Shown here: in pieces, positions 1 to 7,269 of the stretch
Position numbering within the stretch: the stretch's first letter is position 1
How the letters are laid out: each line of letters begins with the position of its first letter
Assembly: GCA_900764695.1 (NCBI GenBank)
Contig: CAAFOY010000065.1
Span: 1-28,025, forward strand
From: Lachnospiraceae bacterium
Lineage (GTDB): Bacteria > Bacillota_A > Clostridia > Lachnospirales > Lachnospiraceae
Reading direction: 5' to 3'
DNA length: 28,025 nucleotides
The notes under the pieces: model-generated
What the model saw: the letters and a program-made list of their open reading frames with translations, nothing else
What the model was told of the DNA's origin: nothing
Databases searched by the model: none
Program-made: the position numbers and the translations under genes

Positions 1-665
1 ATAATGAAAGAAAAATTGTATGGAGCGAAGAAGGTTTATTTAAAAGCTATTTGTTAAAAATGAATATGAATAAAAAAATTGATTACATAATAAAAGGGAT
101 AAATATAAAAAATGATACTAATAGTGGAACTATTAGTTGTGAAATAGCTGATAAGGCGACATATACCCCGGAATTTCTCAATACAGCAAGTAATGTAGTT
201 GTATGTGGATTGTTTAATCAACAAGGGCAAGGAAAATATGGATTATGTTGGGCGGCATCTGTTGCAACTATAGTAAACTATAGAAATGGAACGGCATATA
301 CAGCTAAAAATGTTGCGGATAGAATGGGAATAGAATATAATACAGGTGGAACATTAGAAAATGCGTCTTTAGCATTAAATCTATATGGAGTTATGTATAA
401 GGCAATATATAACCAAATTAGTTGGACTCTGGTAAAAAAGAATATTGATCAGAAGAGACCTATTTATGTTGCAGCAACTTCGAGTGGAAACGGACATGCG
501 GTTGCATGTTTTGGATATAAAGTTAATAATCAGAAAAAGTATGTATATTTTTGGAATCCTGGTACACAGAGTACTTCTATTGTATTATACAAAACGGCCG
601 GAACAACGTTTTCATATAATAATAGTGTATGGACTTGGAAATATACAGCTGCTAGAAATGGATAA
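1..665 (+). CDS. Papain-fold cysteine peptidase (C39/C70-like), 5' end outside window
   Basis: The frame is open to the left edge of the window; codons upstream of TTG 51 and ATG 60 read through without a stop, and neither has a well-placed ribosome-binding site, so this is probably the C-terminal part of a longer protein. The visible part has the papain-fold layout: a Gln-rich stretch then GLCWAAS with the likely catalytic Cys (codon 246-248), GHAVACFGY with the likely His about 83 residues later, and YFWNPG with the supporting Asn about 20 residues on. This order fits bacterial C39-like/C70 (AvrRpt2- or staphopain-type) peptidases, which are usually secreted with an N-terminal signal or pro-region. 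That region would lie outside the window. A lipoprotein gene follows after 5 bp, so the two are probably co-transcribed. The fold is well supported; the substrate is unknown. Confidence 0.75.
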   Translation, partial: NERKIVWSEEGLFKSYLLKMNMNKKIDYIIKGINIKNDTNSGTISCEIADKATYTPEFLNTASNVVVCGLFNQQGQGKYGLCWAASVATIVNYRNGTAYTAKNVADRMGIEYNTGGTLENASLALNLYGVMYKAIYNQISWTLVKKNIDQKRPIYVAATSSGNGHAVACFGYKVNNQKKYVYFWNPGTQSTSIVLYKTAGTTFSYNNSVWTWKYTAARNG

Positions 666-670
666 GAGTA

Positions 671-1147
671 ATGAAGATAAAAGTATATATATTTGGTATA
701 ATAATTATAGTTGGATATTTACTCACAGCATGTAGTAATGATGAAATAAATACAAAAAATGAAAAAACTGATAAAAATAATATTCTTAACAATAAAGAAT
801 ATAATAAGATTGTTTATTGGATAGGTGGGCAAGGTATTGAAATAACTGATAAAGTAGATGTAGAAAATATAGTAGAGATTTTATCAACTGTTCCGGTGGA
901 ACGTAAAGAAAAAGCAGAAGAACGGGCAGGTGGAATTTTCTTGGATTTAATAAGTGATGGTAATCAAGAGGAAAGAATAGTAATATTAAGCGATTATATT
1001 TCTTACAATAATGAATATTATTATACAAAATATGATGTTATTCCAAGTGTTGAAGAAATTATTGAAGATGAAGCAAAAAAAAATGGACTAGAATATTTAT
1101 TTGAAGATACATCGACTGGTCATCAGGGGAAAAAGAAAGTTAAGTAA
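671..1147 (+). CDS. Small secreted lipoprotein of unknown function
   Basis: 158 residues. The N-terminus is a lipoprotein signal: a short basic start (MKIK), a hydrophobic run, then the lipobox LTAC with Cys21, followed by a polar Asn/Lys-rich linker. It should therefore be lipid-anchored on the outer face of the membrane. The remaining ~110 residues are acidic, with alternating strand- and helix-like segments (VYWIGGQGIEIT, then DVENIVEILS). This vaguely resembles small DUF5301-like domains, but I do not recognise it with confidence. It begins 5 bp after the peptidase stop, so it could be a partner, inhibitor or immunity protein of that peptidase; this is inference from position only. The ribosome-binding site is weak (AAGAGTA), which suggests translational coupling. 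Confidence 0.7.
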   Translation: MKIKVYIFGIIIIVGYLLTACSNDEINTKNEKTDKNNILNNKEYNKIVYWIGGQGIEITDKVDVENIVEILSTVPVERKEKAEERAGGIFLDLISDGNQEERIVILSDYISYNNEYYYTKYDVIPSVEEIIEDEAKKNGLEYLFEDTSTGHQGKKKVK

Positions 1148-1260
1148 ATAATTTATATAATATATTTCATAAAAATAAGATAAGTATTATATTTTTATAT
1201 ATTATATGAATTATAAAAAAATAGTTTAAGATAACAAAAATAGATAATGTTAATATTTGT

Positions 1261-1299
1261 AAAAAAGATAATCGATTCGTATAATTGATTATCTTTTTT
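1261..1299. terminator. Rho-independent terminator (A- and T-flanked)
   Basis: Stem 1267-1276 (GATAATCGAT) pairs with 1284-1293 (ATTGATTATC) with one G-U, loop of 7, followed by six T at 1294-1299 and preceded by six A, so it could work in both directions. It closes the peptidase/lipoprotein unit. The AT-rich stretch 1148-1260 before it holds no ORF or other structure that I can support. Confidence 0.8.
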
Positions 1300-1300
1300 C

Positions 1301-1329
1301 TTGACAATTTTACAATATAACTTTAAAAT
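1301..1329 (+). promoter_or_regulatory. Sigma-A type promoter
   Basis: TTGACA (1301-1306), a 17-bp spacer, then TAAAAT (1324-1329), beginning directly after the terminator T-run. It drives the broken membrane-protein gene and the regulator gene. The predicted start of transcription is about 1336, some 35 nt before ATG 1371. Confidence 0.7.
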
Positions 1330-1370
1330 AAAAATAACTTTATAATATAAAGTGAATGAAAGGAGAAGGT

Positions 1371-2057
1371 ATGGAATTAACGCAAAAAAGAATTTACAAA
1401 GATATTGAGGAAATTAAGAACACAATTTAATGTTCAAAAAGAAACTATACAGGGCCATATAAGTTATTTTTGCTATATGGAATATTACAGGGAGTTTTAT
1501 TAGTACTAAATTTATTTAGTGCGGTAATATGGGGTGCAAGTGACAATGGAGCAATGTTCAATTTCGCATCACAAATGATATGCTCAGCAATTATTGGTAT
1601 ATTTTATTTCCTAATATACAAGAATGAAAGAAGGGCAAGTAATAGATACTATTTATCAACTCTTAGTATCTGGGGAATATTAGCAATATCAACACCATTT
1701 ATATTGTTTGCAACAAGATTAGTGCTGGCTTTAAGTAAAAGTGAATTGGTAACTGATAACTTAGTATTCTTAACAGATTATGAGAACTTAATTAATATAG
1801 TGTTAGTTTGCATTGCAATAATTACTGTTGGATATATAGTAAACAAAAGAGGGTTAGTGGGATTGGCAATTTTAATTCTGTTTTGTTTTATAACTATTAA
1901 AGTATTGCCAACTGTAAATATTTATATTAAATTAAATTTGGATAACCAATTACAAATAAGCATATCCTCCATATTTTATTGTGTAGTTAATATATTTGGA
2001 TATATCGGTCTAGGTTTAATATTGTTACGTCAGGAGAAAAAAAGTGCAAATATCTAA
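1371..2057 (+). pseudogene. Multi-pass membrane protein gene with one in-frame TAA stop
   Basis: ATG 1371 has a strong ribosome-binding site (AGGAG at 1361-1365) behind a good promoter, but reading stops after 19 codons at TAA 1428-1430. The same frame then continues without interruption to 2057, starting CSKRNYTGPYK and going directly into the first membrane helix. No frameshift is involved: one codon, for example CAA changed to TAA, explains it. Read through, the protein would be 228 residues with a short charged N-terminus and about six membrane helices (around 1470-1540, 1557-1617, 1645-1735, 1792-1845, 1855-1910 and 1960-2035). The only internal alternative start near the break (TTG 1470) has no ribosome-binding site. 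The stop overlaps the next gene, a winged-helix regulator, a pairing seen for regulator-controlled membrane proteins. Family not recognised. Confidence 0.7.
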
Positions 2058-2349
2058 TATACCGGAAGCATTTAGTTTATCGATAAGATTAAAGTTAATA
2101 AGTTGTTTGCTTAATGGAGAAAAGACTTTTAAAGAATTAAAGCAGATTACAAAAGCTACAGATGGTAATATCAGTGTGCAATTATCCAAATTGGAAGAAT
2201 GGGGATATATTGAATCGAAAAAAACTATATGCGGAAAAAGACCTAAAACAAGTTATAAGATAACAGAATTTGGAATAGAACAATTTGAAGCCTATGTTAA
2301 TTTATTAGAGAAAATACTCAATGGTACTTTTATTAATAATACAGAGTGA
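2044..2349 (+). CDS. Winged-helix transcriptional regulator (HTH_27/ArsR-MarR-like)
   Basis: 101 residues starting at GTG 2044, with AGGAG at 2032-2036 seven bases upstream, and overlapping the end of the membrane-protein gene by 14 bp. The whole protein is a winged-helix DNA-binding domain. LSIRLKLISCLLNG is the first helix, TFKELKQITKATDGNISVQLSKLEEWGYI the helix-turn-helix and recognition helix, and KKTICGKRPKTSYKIT the wing, followed by a C-terminal dimerisation helix. It matches the compact winged-helix type annotated as HTH_27 in Firmicutes, which often sits beside the membrane protein it controls. It is expected to autoregulate the operon; the ligand is unknown. Confidence 0.8.
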   Translation: MQISNIPEAFSLSIRLKLISCLLNGEKTFKELKQITKATDGNISVQLSKLEEWGYIESKKTICGKRPKTSYKITEFGIEQFEAYVNLLEKILNGTFINNTE

Positions 2350-2409
2350 TTCATGGAAAATTGTATAAGTAAATAAGATTCTTACTAAACATTAATAGTG
2401 GTTATAATA

Positions 2410-2520
2410 GAAAAATAAAAACAGATAGTTGTTACAGTGTGCCAATCTTCAAAAGTTAGAACAGAAGCTAACGATTGAAAGGTGGCACTTCGTAATAAAG
2501 ACTATCTGTTTTTATTTTTC
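2410..2520. repeat. 111-bp element with 20-bp perfect inverted repeats
   Basis: Arms 2410-2429 (GAAAAATAAAAACAGATAGT) and 2501-2520 are exact reverse complements. Further pairs are nested inside: TTAC/GTAA, GTGCCA/TGGCAC, CAATC/GATTG and GTTAG/CTAAC, so the whole piece folds as one long hairpin. TA lies outside both ends, and TATAAT (2403-2408) sits just upstream. The 3' arm ends in a T-rich stretch, so it may end transcription of the operon before it. It could also be a small mobile palindrome (MITE-like) or a small RNA; sequence alone does not decide. Confidence 0.6.
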
Positions 2521-2536
2521 TAAAGTATGCTTTTTT

Positions 2537-2557
2537 GATGGCGTTTTGATGTATAAT
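2537..2557 (+). promoter_or_regulatory. Promoter of the two-component operon with 11-bp spaced GATG repeats
   Basis: TATAAT at 2552-2557 is a consensus -10. GATG occurs at 2537 and 2548, exactly 11 bp apart, covering the position of the -35, where no good hexamer is visible. Direct repeats at 11-bp spacing are the usual binding pattern of OmpR/PhoB-family regulators, so autoregulation by the gene downstream is plausible. The leader to ATG 2621 is about 55 nt. Confidence 0.45.
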
Positions 2558-2620
2558 TAATTTCAAAATATACGAAAAATACATAAAATGCAAGAAAGCA
2601 TGGCAGGAGTAATATAACAA

Positions 2621-3274
2621 ATGATTAATATATTAGTAGTCGAAGATGATAAACCAATTTCAGATTTAATAAAGATGAGTTTAAAAAGAGTGGGGTATTT
2701 ATGTGATACAGCATTAGATGGTGAAATTGCAATAGATAAAATAAATGAAAAAACATATGATTTAATTTTATTGGATATTATGTTACCTAAAGTAAATGGT
2801 TTTGAAATTTTAGAATATATAGAACCACGTAAAATACCTGTAATTTTTCTGACAGCAAAAAATTCAGTTGAGGATAAGGTTAGAGGACTTAGAATGGGAG
2901 CAGAAGATTATATAGTAAAACCATTTGAAACAACAGAATTGTTGGCAAGAGTTGACGTTGTACTTAGAAGATATAATAAGACAGACAATGTAATTAATAT
3001 AGCAGGATTGCAGATAGACATGATTTCAATGAAAGTGAGCCGCGATGGAAAGGAAATTTTGCTGACACCAAAGGAATATAATATACTGTTATTATTTGCA
3101 CATAATCCAAATGTGGCACTTTATAGGGAAACAATATATGAGAGAGTTTGGGGAGAAGAATACGAATATGGTACAAAAACTGTTGATTTGCATATACAAA
3201 GATTGCGAAAAAAAGTTGGATGGCAGAAAGAATTAAAAGCAGTTAATAAAGTAGGATATAGATTAGAAGTATAG
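2621..3274 (+). CDS. OmpR/PhoB-family response regulator
   Basis: 217 residues, normal for the family. The receiver domain covers about 1-115: acidic pocket ED9-D10, phosphorylated Asp52 in LLLDIMLP, Thr78 in LTAKN, and Lys100 in VKPF. The C-terminal winged-helix DNA-binding domain (about 125-217) ends with RLRKKVGWQKELKAVNKVGYRLEV, typical of OmpR-type output domains. The sensor kinase gene follows 95 bp later in the same direction, then a membrane-anchored protein gene and a D,D-carboxypeptidase gene. This arrangement resembles VanR/VanS-type cell-envelope systems, but nothing in the protein itself shows the signal. It probably binds the 11-bp repeats at 2537 and 5592. Confidence 0.93.
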   Translation: MINILVVEDDKPISDLIKMSLKRVGYLCDTALDGEIAIDKINEKTYDLILLDIMLPKVNGFEILEYIEPRKIPVIFLTAKNSVEDKVRGLRMGAEDYIVKPFETTELLARVDVVLRRYNKTDNVINIAGLQIDMISMKVSRDGKEILLTPKEYNILLLFAHNPNVALYRETIYERVWGEEYEYGTKTVDLHIQRLRKKVGWQKELKAVNKVGYRLEV

Positions 3275-3369
3275 AACAAATTTAAAATAAAAGCAGGACT
3301 AGGTTACAAATGAAAAATATATTTTTAATCAAAGAAGTATAGATAAAGGATAAAGATTGGAATAACGGA

Positions 3370-4797
3370 ATGAAATTTAGAACCAAAGTAGTTGTATGCA
3401 TGATAAGTATACTTTCAATTATATTTGGTGCAGGCTCAAGTGCACTGATTTTGAACTCATTTAACAGCGCATTGGATAGGGAAAAGAAAAGTGCAATCCA
3501 GTCATATGAAATGATATTAAATACACTAAAAGTAGTAAATGGTGTAGAAGCGTGGGCTGACAGCAAAGATATATCAAATACAATTAAGGAAATGTCAACT
3601 CAAAGAAATACATCATGGGCTGGAATACATATTTATACAGAAAAAAATGAATTGTATAAAGATGGAAAAATGAAAGATAAATCGGGAAGTTTATTAGAAA
3701 GTACAAAATCAAAGAAAAATGTCGACGAGAAAAGTTGCATTACAAAAGTAATAGCAGGAAATGATAAAGAAAAATATCTTAAAGTTTCAGGGGCATTAAA
3801 AGTAGGAAAAGAAAAATGTTATTTAGATGTAGCATATGATATTTCACCGATATATGAAGAAAGGGATAAACTACAGCAAATATATTATGAAGTATTTGCA
3901 ATAATGATTGCTTTATGTGGAATACTTTCGTACAGCAATTCATTTATAATGACAAGACCATTAGTAAGATTGTCAAGAACATCAAAAGCAATTGCCGCAG
4001 GTAATATTTCGTATCGTTCAAGAATAAAGACAAAAGATGAAATAGGAACAATGGCAAGGGAATTTGATAAAATGGCGGACAAACTGGAAAATAATATAAT
4101 TGAATTGAAGGATACAATGGAAAGTCAGAATCAGTTTATAGGAAATTTTACTCATGAACTAAAGACGCCTATGACCTCAATTATAGGATATGCGGATTTG
4201 TTACGAAGTCAGGCACTGACAATGGATGAACAGGTAGAAGCAGCAAATTATATTTTTTCAGAGGGCAAGAGATTAGAAAGATTGTCACTAAAACTATTGG
4301 ACATATTTGTAACTGAAAATAGTGAGGTGAAATTGGTTTTAGTTTCGCCGGGGAAAATAGTTGAACAGTTAGTAGAAAATCTTAAAGCTGATTATTTGAA
4401 AAGAAATATTGCATTAAAATATAACTATGAAAAAGGAGTCTGCCTGTTAGAACCAGACCTTGTGCGTTCCCTTATAATTAATTTAATGGATAATAGTAGA
4501 AAAGCAATGACTGATAACGGGCATGGTATAATTAGTGTAGAAGTTAAAATGACAGATAATGGTTGTTCAATTATCGTAAAGGATAATGGAAAAGGAATGC
4601 CGCCGGAAGCATTACAACACATAACAGAAGCTTTTTATAGAGTTGATAAATCACGTTCAAGAAAACAGGGTGGAGCCGGATTAGGATTGGCGCTGTGTGC
4701 AAAAATTGTAGAAGTTCATAATGGCGATATTAAATTTGAAAGTAAAGAAAATGAAGGAACAACTGTAACGGTAGAACTGAAGGGAGGAAGAGCATAA
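3370..4797 (+). CDS. Membrane sensor histidine kinase
   Basis: 475 residues. Membrane helix 1 is at about 7-30, an extracellular sensor region at about 31-170, and membrane helix 2 at about 171-193. A HAMP linker follows (about 194-247), then HisKA with the phospho-acceptor His262 in FTHELKTPMTSIIGY. The ATPase domain has the N box (NLMDNSRKAM), G1 box (DNGKGMP) and G2 box (GGAGLGLALCAKIV). It should phosphorylate Asp52 of the regulator encoded just upstream. The sensor region is not recognised. The ribosome-binding site before ATG 3370 is weak, so translation may depend on the upstream gene. The next gene starts immediately after its stop codon. Confidence 0.93.
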   Translation: MKFRTKVVVCMISILSIIFGAGSSALILNSFNSALDREKKSAIQSYEMILNTLKVVNGVEAWADSKDISNTIKEMSTQRNTSWAGIHIYTEKNELYKDGKMKDKSGSLLESTKSKKNVDEKSCITKVIAGNDKEKYLKVSGALKVGKEKCYLDVAYDISPIYEERDKLQQIYYEVFAIMIALCGILSYSNSFIMTRPLVRLSRTSKAIAAGNISYRSRIKTKDEIGTMAREFDKMADKLENNIIELKDTMESQNQFIGNFTHELKTPMTSIIGYADLLRSQALTMDEQVEAANYIFSEGKRLERLSLKLLDIFVTENSEVKLVLVSPGKIVEQLVENLKADYLKRNIALKYNYEKGVCLLEPDLVRSLIINLMDNSRKAMTDNGHGIISVEVKMTDNGCSIIVKDNGKGMPPEALQHITEAFYRVDKSRSRKQGGAGLGLALCAKIVEVHNGDIKFESKENEGTTVTVELKGGRA

Positions 4798-5589
4798 ATG
4801 TGGTATAGAATTAAAACAATAGCTTTGGTTGCCATAATGATAACTGTAGGTGCTCTTTTCCCAAAAACAGTTTTAACATATCAGGATAAAATTCTTCAGG
4901 GAAAAGTATCTAAATATAACATAAATCAAATTGAATTTAAAACTGAGAATGAAATATTTAATATATTAAACAATATATCAAATAATAATTTTTACTATTC
5001 GCGTGAAATAGTAAGTGGTATGGAAAAAAGCAGAGCTGAAATATATGAACAGGAAAAATCATTTTTGAAAATTATAAAAGAATATTGTTCTTCAGATTTA
5101 GACTTTGAGAATATAAAGTATCATAATGAATCAGCAGATTTATATATAGAAGACTCACAAAATTCAATATATGTAAACGATAATTTGAATTATGGAATAT
5201 CAGGAACATCCAATGCAACTGCTAGTGATGAGAACAAAAAAAATAGTAAGATGCAGAAAAAAATTATGAGTGAAGCAACTGCAACTAAAATGGTTATATG
5301 GAATTGTAATTTAGAAGGTATTGAGGGAATTAGTATAAACATGCAGATAGAGGATGCAACAGGGCTTGTATGTGGATTTTCAATAGATTATGAAAATGTA
5401 GAATATACACCATTTATTACTGATGTAGAAGAATTTGTAAAAGCACTTGGAAAATATTATGGAGTGGAAGCGCAAATTAATAATAAAAATTACGGGCAGA
5501 TAGAAATAATGTTATCTGATAATAATTCAAAAAAACAAATTATAGTGTATATGAATACCGATAAATACGGAGTTTATTTTAATCAGTAA
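4798..5589 (+). CDS. Membrane-anchored extracytoplasmic protein of unknown function
   Basis: 263 residues. ATG 4798 directly follows the kinase stop, with GGGAGG at 4782-4787 inside the end of the kinase gene, so it belongs to the same operon. One N-terminal hydrophobic helix (about residues 7-27: TIALVAIMITVGALF) with no lipobox suggests a signal anchor. The rest is soluble and would lie outside the cell. A Ser/Thr/Ala/Asn-rich stretch around 140-165 looks like a linker between two halves. I do not recognise a family. Its place in a kinase/regulator operon suggests an accessory or signal-sensing role; this is inference from position. Confidence 0.75.
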   Translation: MWYRIKTIALVAIMITVGALFPKTVLTYQDKILQGKVSKYNINQIEFKTENEIFNILNNISNNNFYYSREIVSGMEKSRAEIYEQEKSFLKIIKEYCSSDLDFENIKYHNESADLYIEDSQNSIYVNDNLNYGISGTSNATASDENKKNSKMQKKIMSEATATKMVIWNCNLEGIEGISINMQIEDATGLVCGFSIDYENVEYTPFITDVEEFVKALGKYYGVEAQINNKNYGQIEIMLSDNNSKKQIIVYMNTDKYGVYFNQ

Positions 5590-5591
5590 AT

Positions 5592-5642
5592 GATGCCAAA
5601 ACGATGCCAAAACATAGCCGTTTTTTAGAAACACTTTACTAT
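5592..5642 (+). promoter_or_regulatory. Tandem 11-bp repeats and -10: probable response-regulator operator/promoter
   Basis: GATGCCAAAAC occurs twice back to back (5592-5602, 5603-5613); the next 11 bp keep only GCC (5617-5619) in register. TACTAT (5637-5642) could be a -10 about 23 bp after the second repeat, with no good -35, as in promoters activated by PhoB-type regulators. Transcription would begin near 5650 and serve the carboxypeptidase gene. Confidence 0.5.
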
Positions 5643-5680
5643 GATGATTTATAACAAAAAATCATAGTGAGGTGTTTTTT
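5629..5680 (+). terminator. Hairpin with T-run overlapping the start region of the next gene
   Basis: Stem 5629-5645 pairs with 5661-5677 (17 bp with two G-U), loop of 15, then T to 5680. It looks like an intrinsic terminator for the two-component operon. Its 3' arm holds GAGGTG (5669-5674), the ribosome-binding site of the carboxypeptidase gene at ATG 5681, and its 5' arm holds the proposed -10. RNA started near 5650 would lack the 5' arm and leave this site free. Confidence 0.65.
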
Positions 5681-6475
5681 ATGTACACAAGTGAAAATGG
5701 ATACAAAATAAGAAAAGAAAAGGAAAGGGGCAATGAAATAAAAAAATTAAGAAAAAGTAAATTGAAAAAGTGCATAGGTGTATTAGGAATATTAATAGCA
5801 TTGATTATTATTACAGGGTGTGTGAATAACTTTGGAAAATTAGTGATTACTAAAAATAATGTGAGAGCTGCTAATAAAAATGAGAAAACTATAGAAACAA
5901 CTAAGCTATCTAAAAAATCAGATTGGAAATTGCTTCTTGTGAATTATCAAAATAAAATTAACAGTGATGCAAAAATTGATGTGGTGCAATTGAAGAATGG
6001 ACAGGCAATAGATAAGAGATGCTATGAAGAATTACAGCAAATGATGGATGATTGCAGAGATGAAGGACTTGATCCTATTATTTGTTCATCATATAGAAGC
6101 TATAGAAAGCAAAAGATTTTATATGAACAGAAAATTTATGATCTTTTAAATGAAGGTTATTCACAAACGAAAGCAAAAAACGAAGCCGCAACCGTAGTGG
6201 CTATTCCGGGAACAAGTGAGCATGAAATCGGGCTTGCAGTAGATATAGTAGATGATAACTATCAAATGTTAGAGAACGAACAGGAGAATACACCGGTTCA
6301 AAAATGGTTGATGAAAAACTGTTGGAAATATGGATTTATATTGAGATATCCTGAGAATAAGAAAAAGATAACAGGTGTAATATATGAACCATGGCATTAC
6401 AGATATGTTGGTAAAACAGCAGCAAAAGAAATAATGAGTAAAGGAATTTGCTTAGAAGAATATTTAGATGAATAA
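5681..6475 (+). CDS. D-alanyl-D-alanine carboxypeptidase, VanY/M15B type, lipoprotein-like
   Basis: 264 residues from ATG 5681 (GTG 5672 is a less likely start). A long basic N-terminus of about 30 residues leads into a hydrophobic helix ending in IITGC, a lipobox-like site with Cys47, so the enzyme is probably anchored outside the cell. The M15B zinc peptidase domain shows SSYRSYRKQ, the zinc and catalytic motif SEHEIGLAVDI (His and Asp ligands), and EPWHYRYVG with the third zinc His. Such enzymes remove the terminal D-Ala from peptidoglycan stems. It follows a VanRS-like two-component operon and has its own likely operator, so it is the best candidate target of that system. There are no vanHAX-type ligase genes here, so glycopeptide resistance is not implied. 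Confidence 0.9.
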   Translation: MYTSENGYKIRKEKERGNEIKKLRKSKLKKCIGVLGILIALIIITGCVNNFGKLVITKNNVRAANKNEKTIETTKLSKKSDWKLLLVNYQNKINSDAKIDVVQLKNGQAIDKRCYEELQQMMDDCRDEGLDPIICSSYRSYRKQKILYEQKIYDLLNEGYSQTKAKNEAATVVAIPGTSEHEIGLAVDIVDDNYQMLENEQENTPVQKWLMKNCWKYGFILRYPENKKKITGVIYEPWHYRYVGKTAAKEIMSKGICLEEYLDE

Positions 6476-6504
6476 TAACAGGTTGAGAGTGAAATAGAAG
6501 AGTA

Positions 6505-6557
6505 AAAACAACCTTCAAAAATAGAAATGTTTCTTATCTTTGAAGGTTGTTTTATTT
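6505..6557. terminator. Bidirectional terminator between convergent genes
   Basis: A 15-bp perfect stem: 6505-6519 (AAAACAACCTTCAAA) with 6539-6553, loop 19, with A-rich DNA on one side and T-rich on the other. It separates the carboxypeptidase gene from the minus-strand padR operon. Confidence 0.85.
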
Positions 6558-6575
6558 CTCTCTGATAATCATAAA

Positions 6576-6878
6576 TTACATAACAATTGAAAATAAAAGA
6601 AGAACTGCAATAATAGCAAGAAAAACACAACTTACGATATTTAATTTATGTATATTATAGTATGAATTGTTGTTAGCATTCCAAACAAAATATGAATTAA
6701 TTACATCATCAGGAGTACCAAAATTTTTATATAGTTCTTCAAGAGAAGAAATATTATATTCGTTACAATATTCTTCAAGATAGTTTTGCAATTTTTTTAT
6801 ATATAGTCTTTCAGATTTACCTATAATGGGAAATGCTGATTTTACGTTCTTAACATATATCTTACATACTCTATTCAT
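6576..6878 (-). CDS. Small PadR-linked membrane protein (HAAS/DUF1700-like or DUF6120-like)
   Basis: 100 residues. The N-terminal ~65 residues form a soluble helical domain (LYIKKLQNYLEEYCNEYNIS, then LEELYKNFGTPDDVINSYF). The LEELYKNFGTPDDV pattern recalls HAAS/DUF1700-type domains paired with PadR regulators. The C-terminal ~25 residues are one membrane helix (IVSCVFLAIIAVLLLFSIVM). It lies 29 bp downstream of the padR-type gene and shares its transcript. AAAGGGGG is upstream but 12 bases from ATG 6878, a long spacing. Function unknown; in related operons such proteins modulate or are controlled by the PadR partner. Confidence 0.7.
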   Translation of the reverse strand: MNRVCKIYVKNVKSAFPIIGKSERLYIKKLQNYLEEYCNEYNISSLEELYKNFGTPDDVINSYFVWNANNNSYYNIHKLNIVSCVFLAIIAVLLLFSIVM

Positions 6879-6907
6879 TAAATAGTTTATCCCCCTTTCG
6901 TAAAAAA

Positions 6908-7240
6908 TTAATTAAGTGAATCTAAAATAGTCTTAACACCATTTATAGTATTGTTGTAATTATTTGATAATTGCTCAAGATAATTAATACCTTCATCTTC
7001 AATGTGATAGTAAATTCTAGTTCTCTTTCTACCAACTAATTTAGAATATTCACTAATTTTTCCTTCATTCTCAAGTTTGTATGTAGCTGTATAAATAGTA
7101 TTTTGAGAAATAGAAAGAAGTCCACCTGATTTCTCTTCAATGCTTTTAGTAATCTCATATACATAAGCATCGTGATTCTTTAAAAAAGATAAAATAAGTA
7201 ATTCAGTTATTCCATTAATAAAATAATTTCGTTCAGCCAC
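6908..7240 (-). CDS. PadR-family transcriptional regulator
   Basis: 110 residues from GTG 7240, chosen because AGGTG (7250-7246) lies five bases upstream. An in-frame TTG at 7258 would add six residues but has no ribosome-binding site. The protein has the PadR winged helix: GITELLILSFLKNHDAYVYEI, ISQNTIYTATYKLENEGKI as the recognition helix region, and the wing VGRKRTRIYYHIEDEG, then a short C-terminal helix as in PadR subfamily 2. It is expected to bind as a dimer to its own promoter just upstream and to be released by a small hydrophobic ligand or envelope stress; the ligand is not visible from sequence. Confidence 0.88.
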   Translation of the reverse strand: MAERNYFINGITELLILSFLKNHDAYVYEITKSIEEKSGGLLSISQNTIYTATYKLENEGKISEYSKLVGRKRTRIYYHIEDEGINYLEQLSNNYNNTINGVKTILDSLN

Positions 7241-7269
7241 AATTACACCTACTTTCAAATGCTGTGATA

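Noticed and set aside
786..1028. Minus-strand ORF inside the lipoprotein gene, and similar antisense frames in other genes
   Set aside because: They mirror AT-rich coding sequence on the other strand, have no ribosome-binding sites and no recognisable protein features.
2438..2490. T-box-like core GGTGGCAC before the two-component operon
   Set aside because: No Stem I, specifier loop or proper terminator/antiterminator pair; the element is only ~110 nt and the downstream genes are not tRNA- or amino-acid-related.
5681..6475. Glycopeptide-resistance cluster (VanRS plus VanY, with a VanZ-like gene further on)
   Set aside because: No vanH/vanA-type ligase/vanX genes; VanY- and VanZ-like genes are common outside resistance clusters and lie 20 kb apart here.
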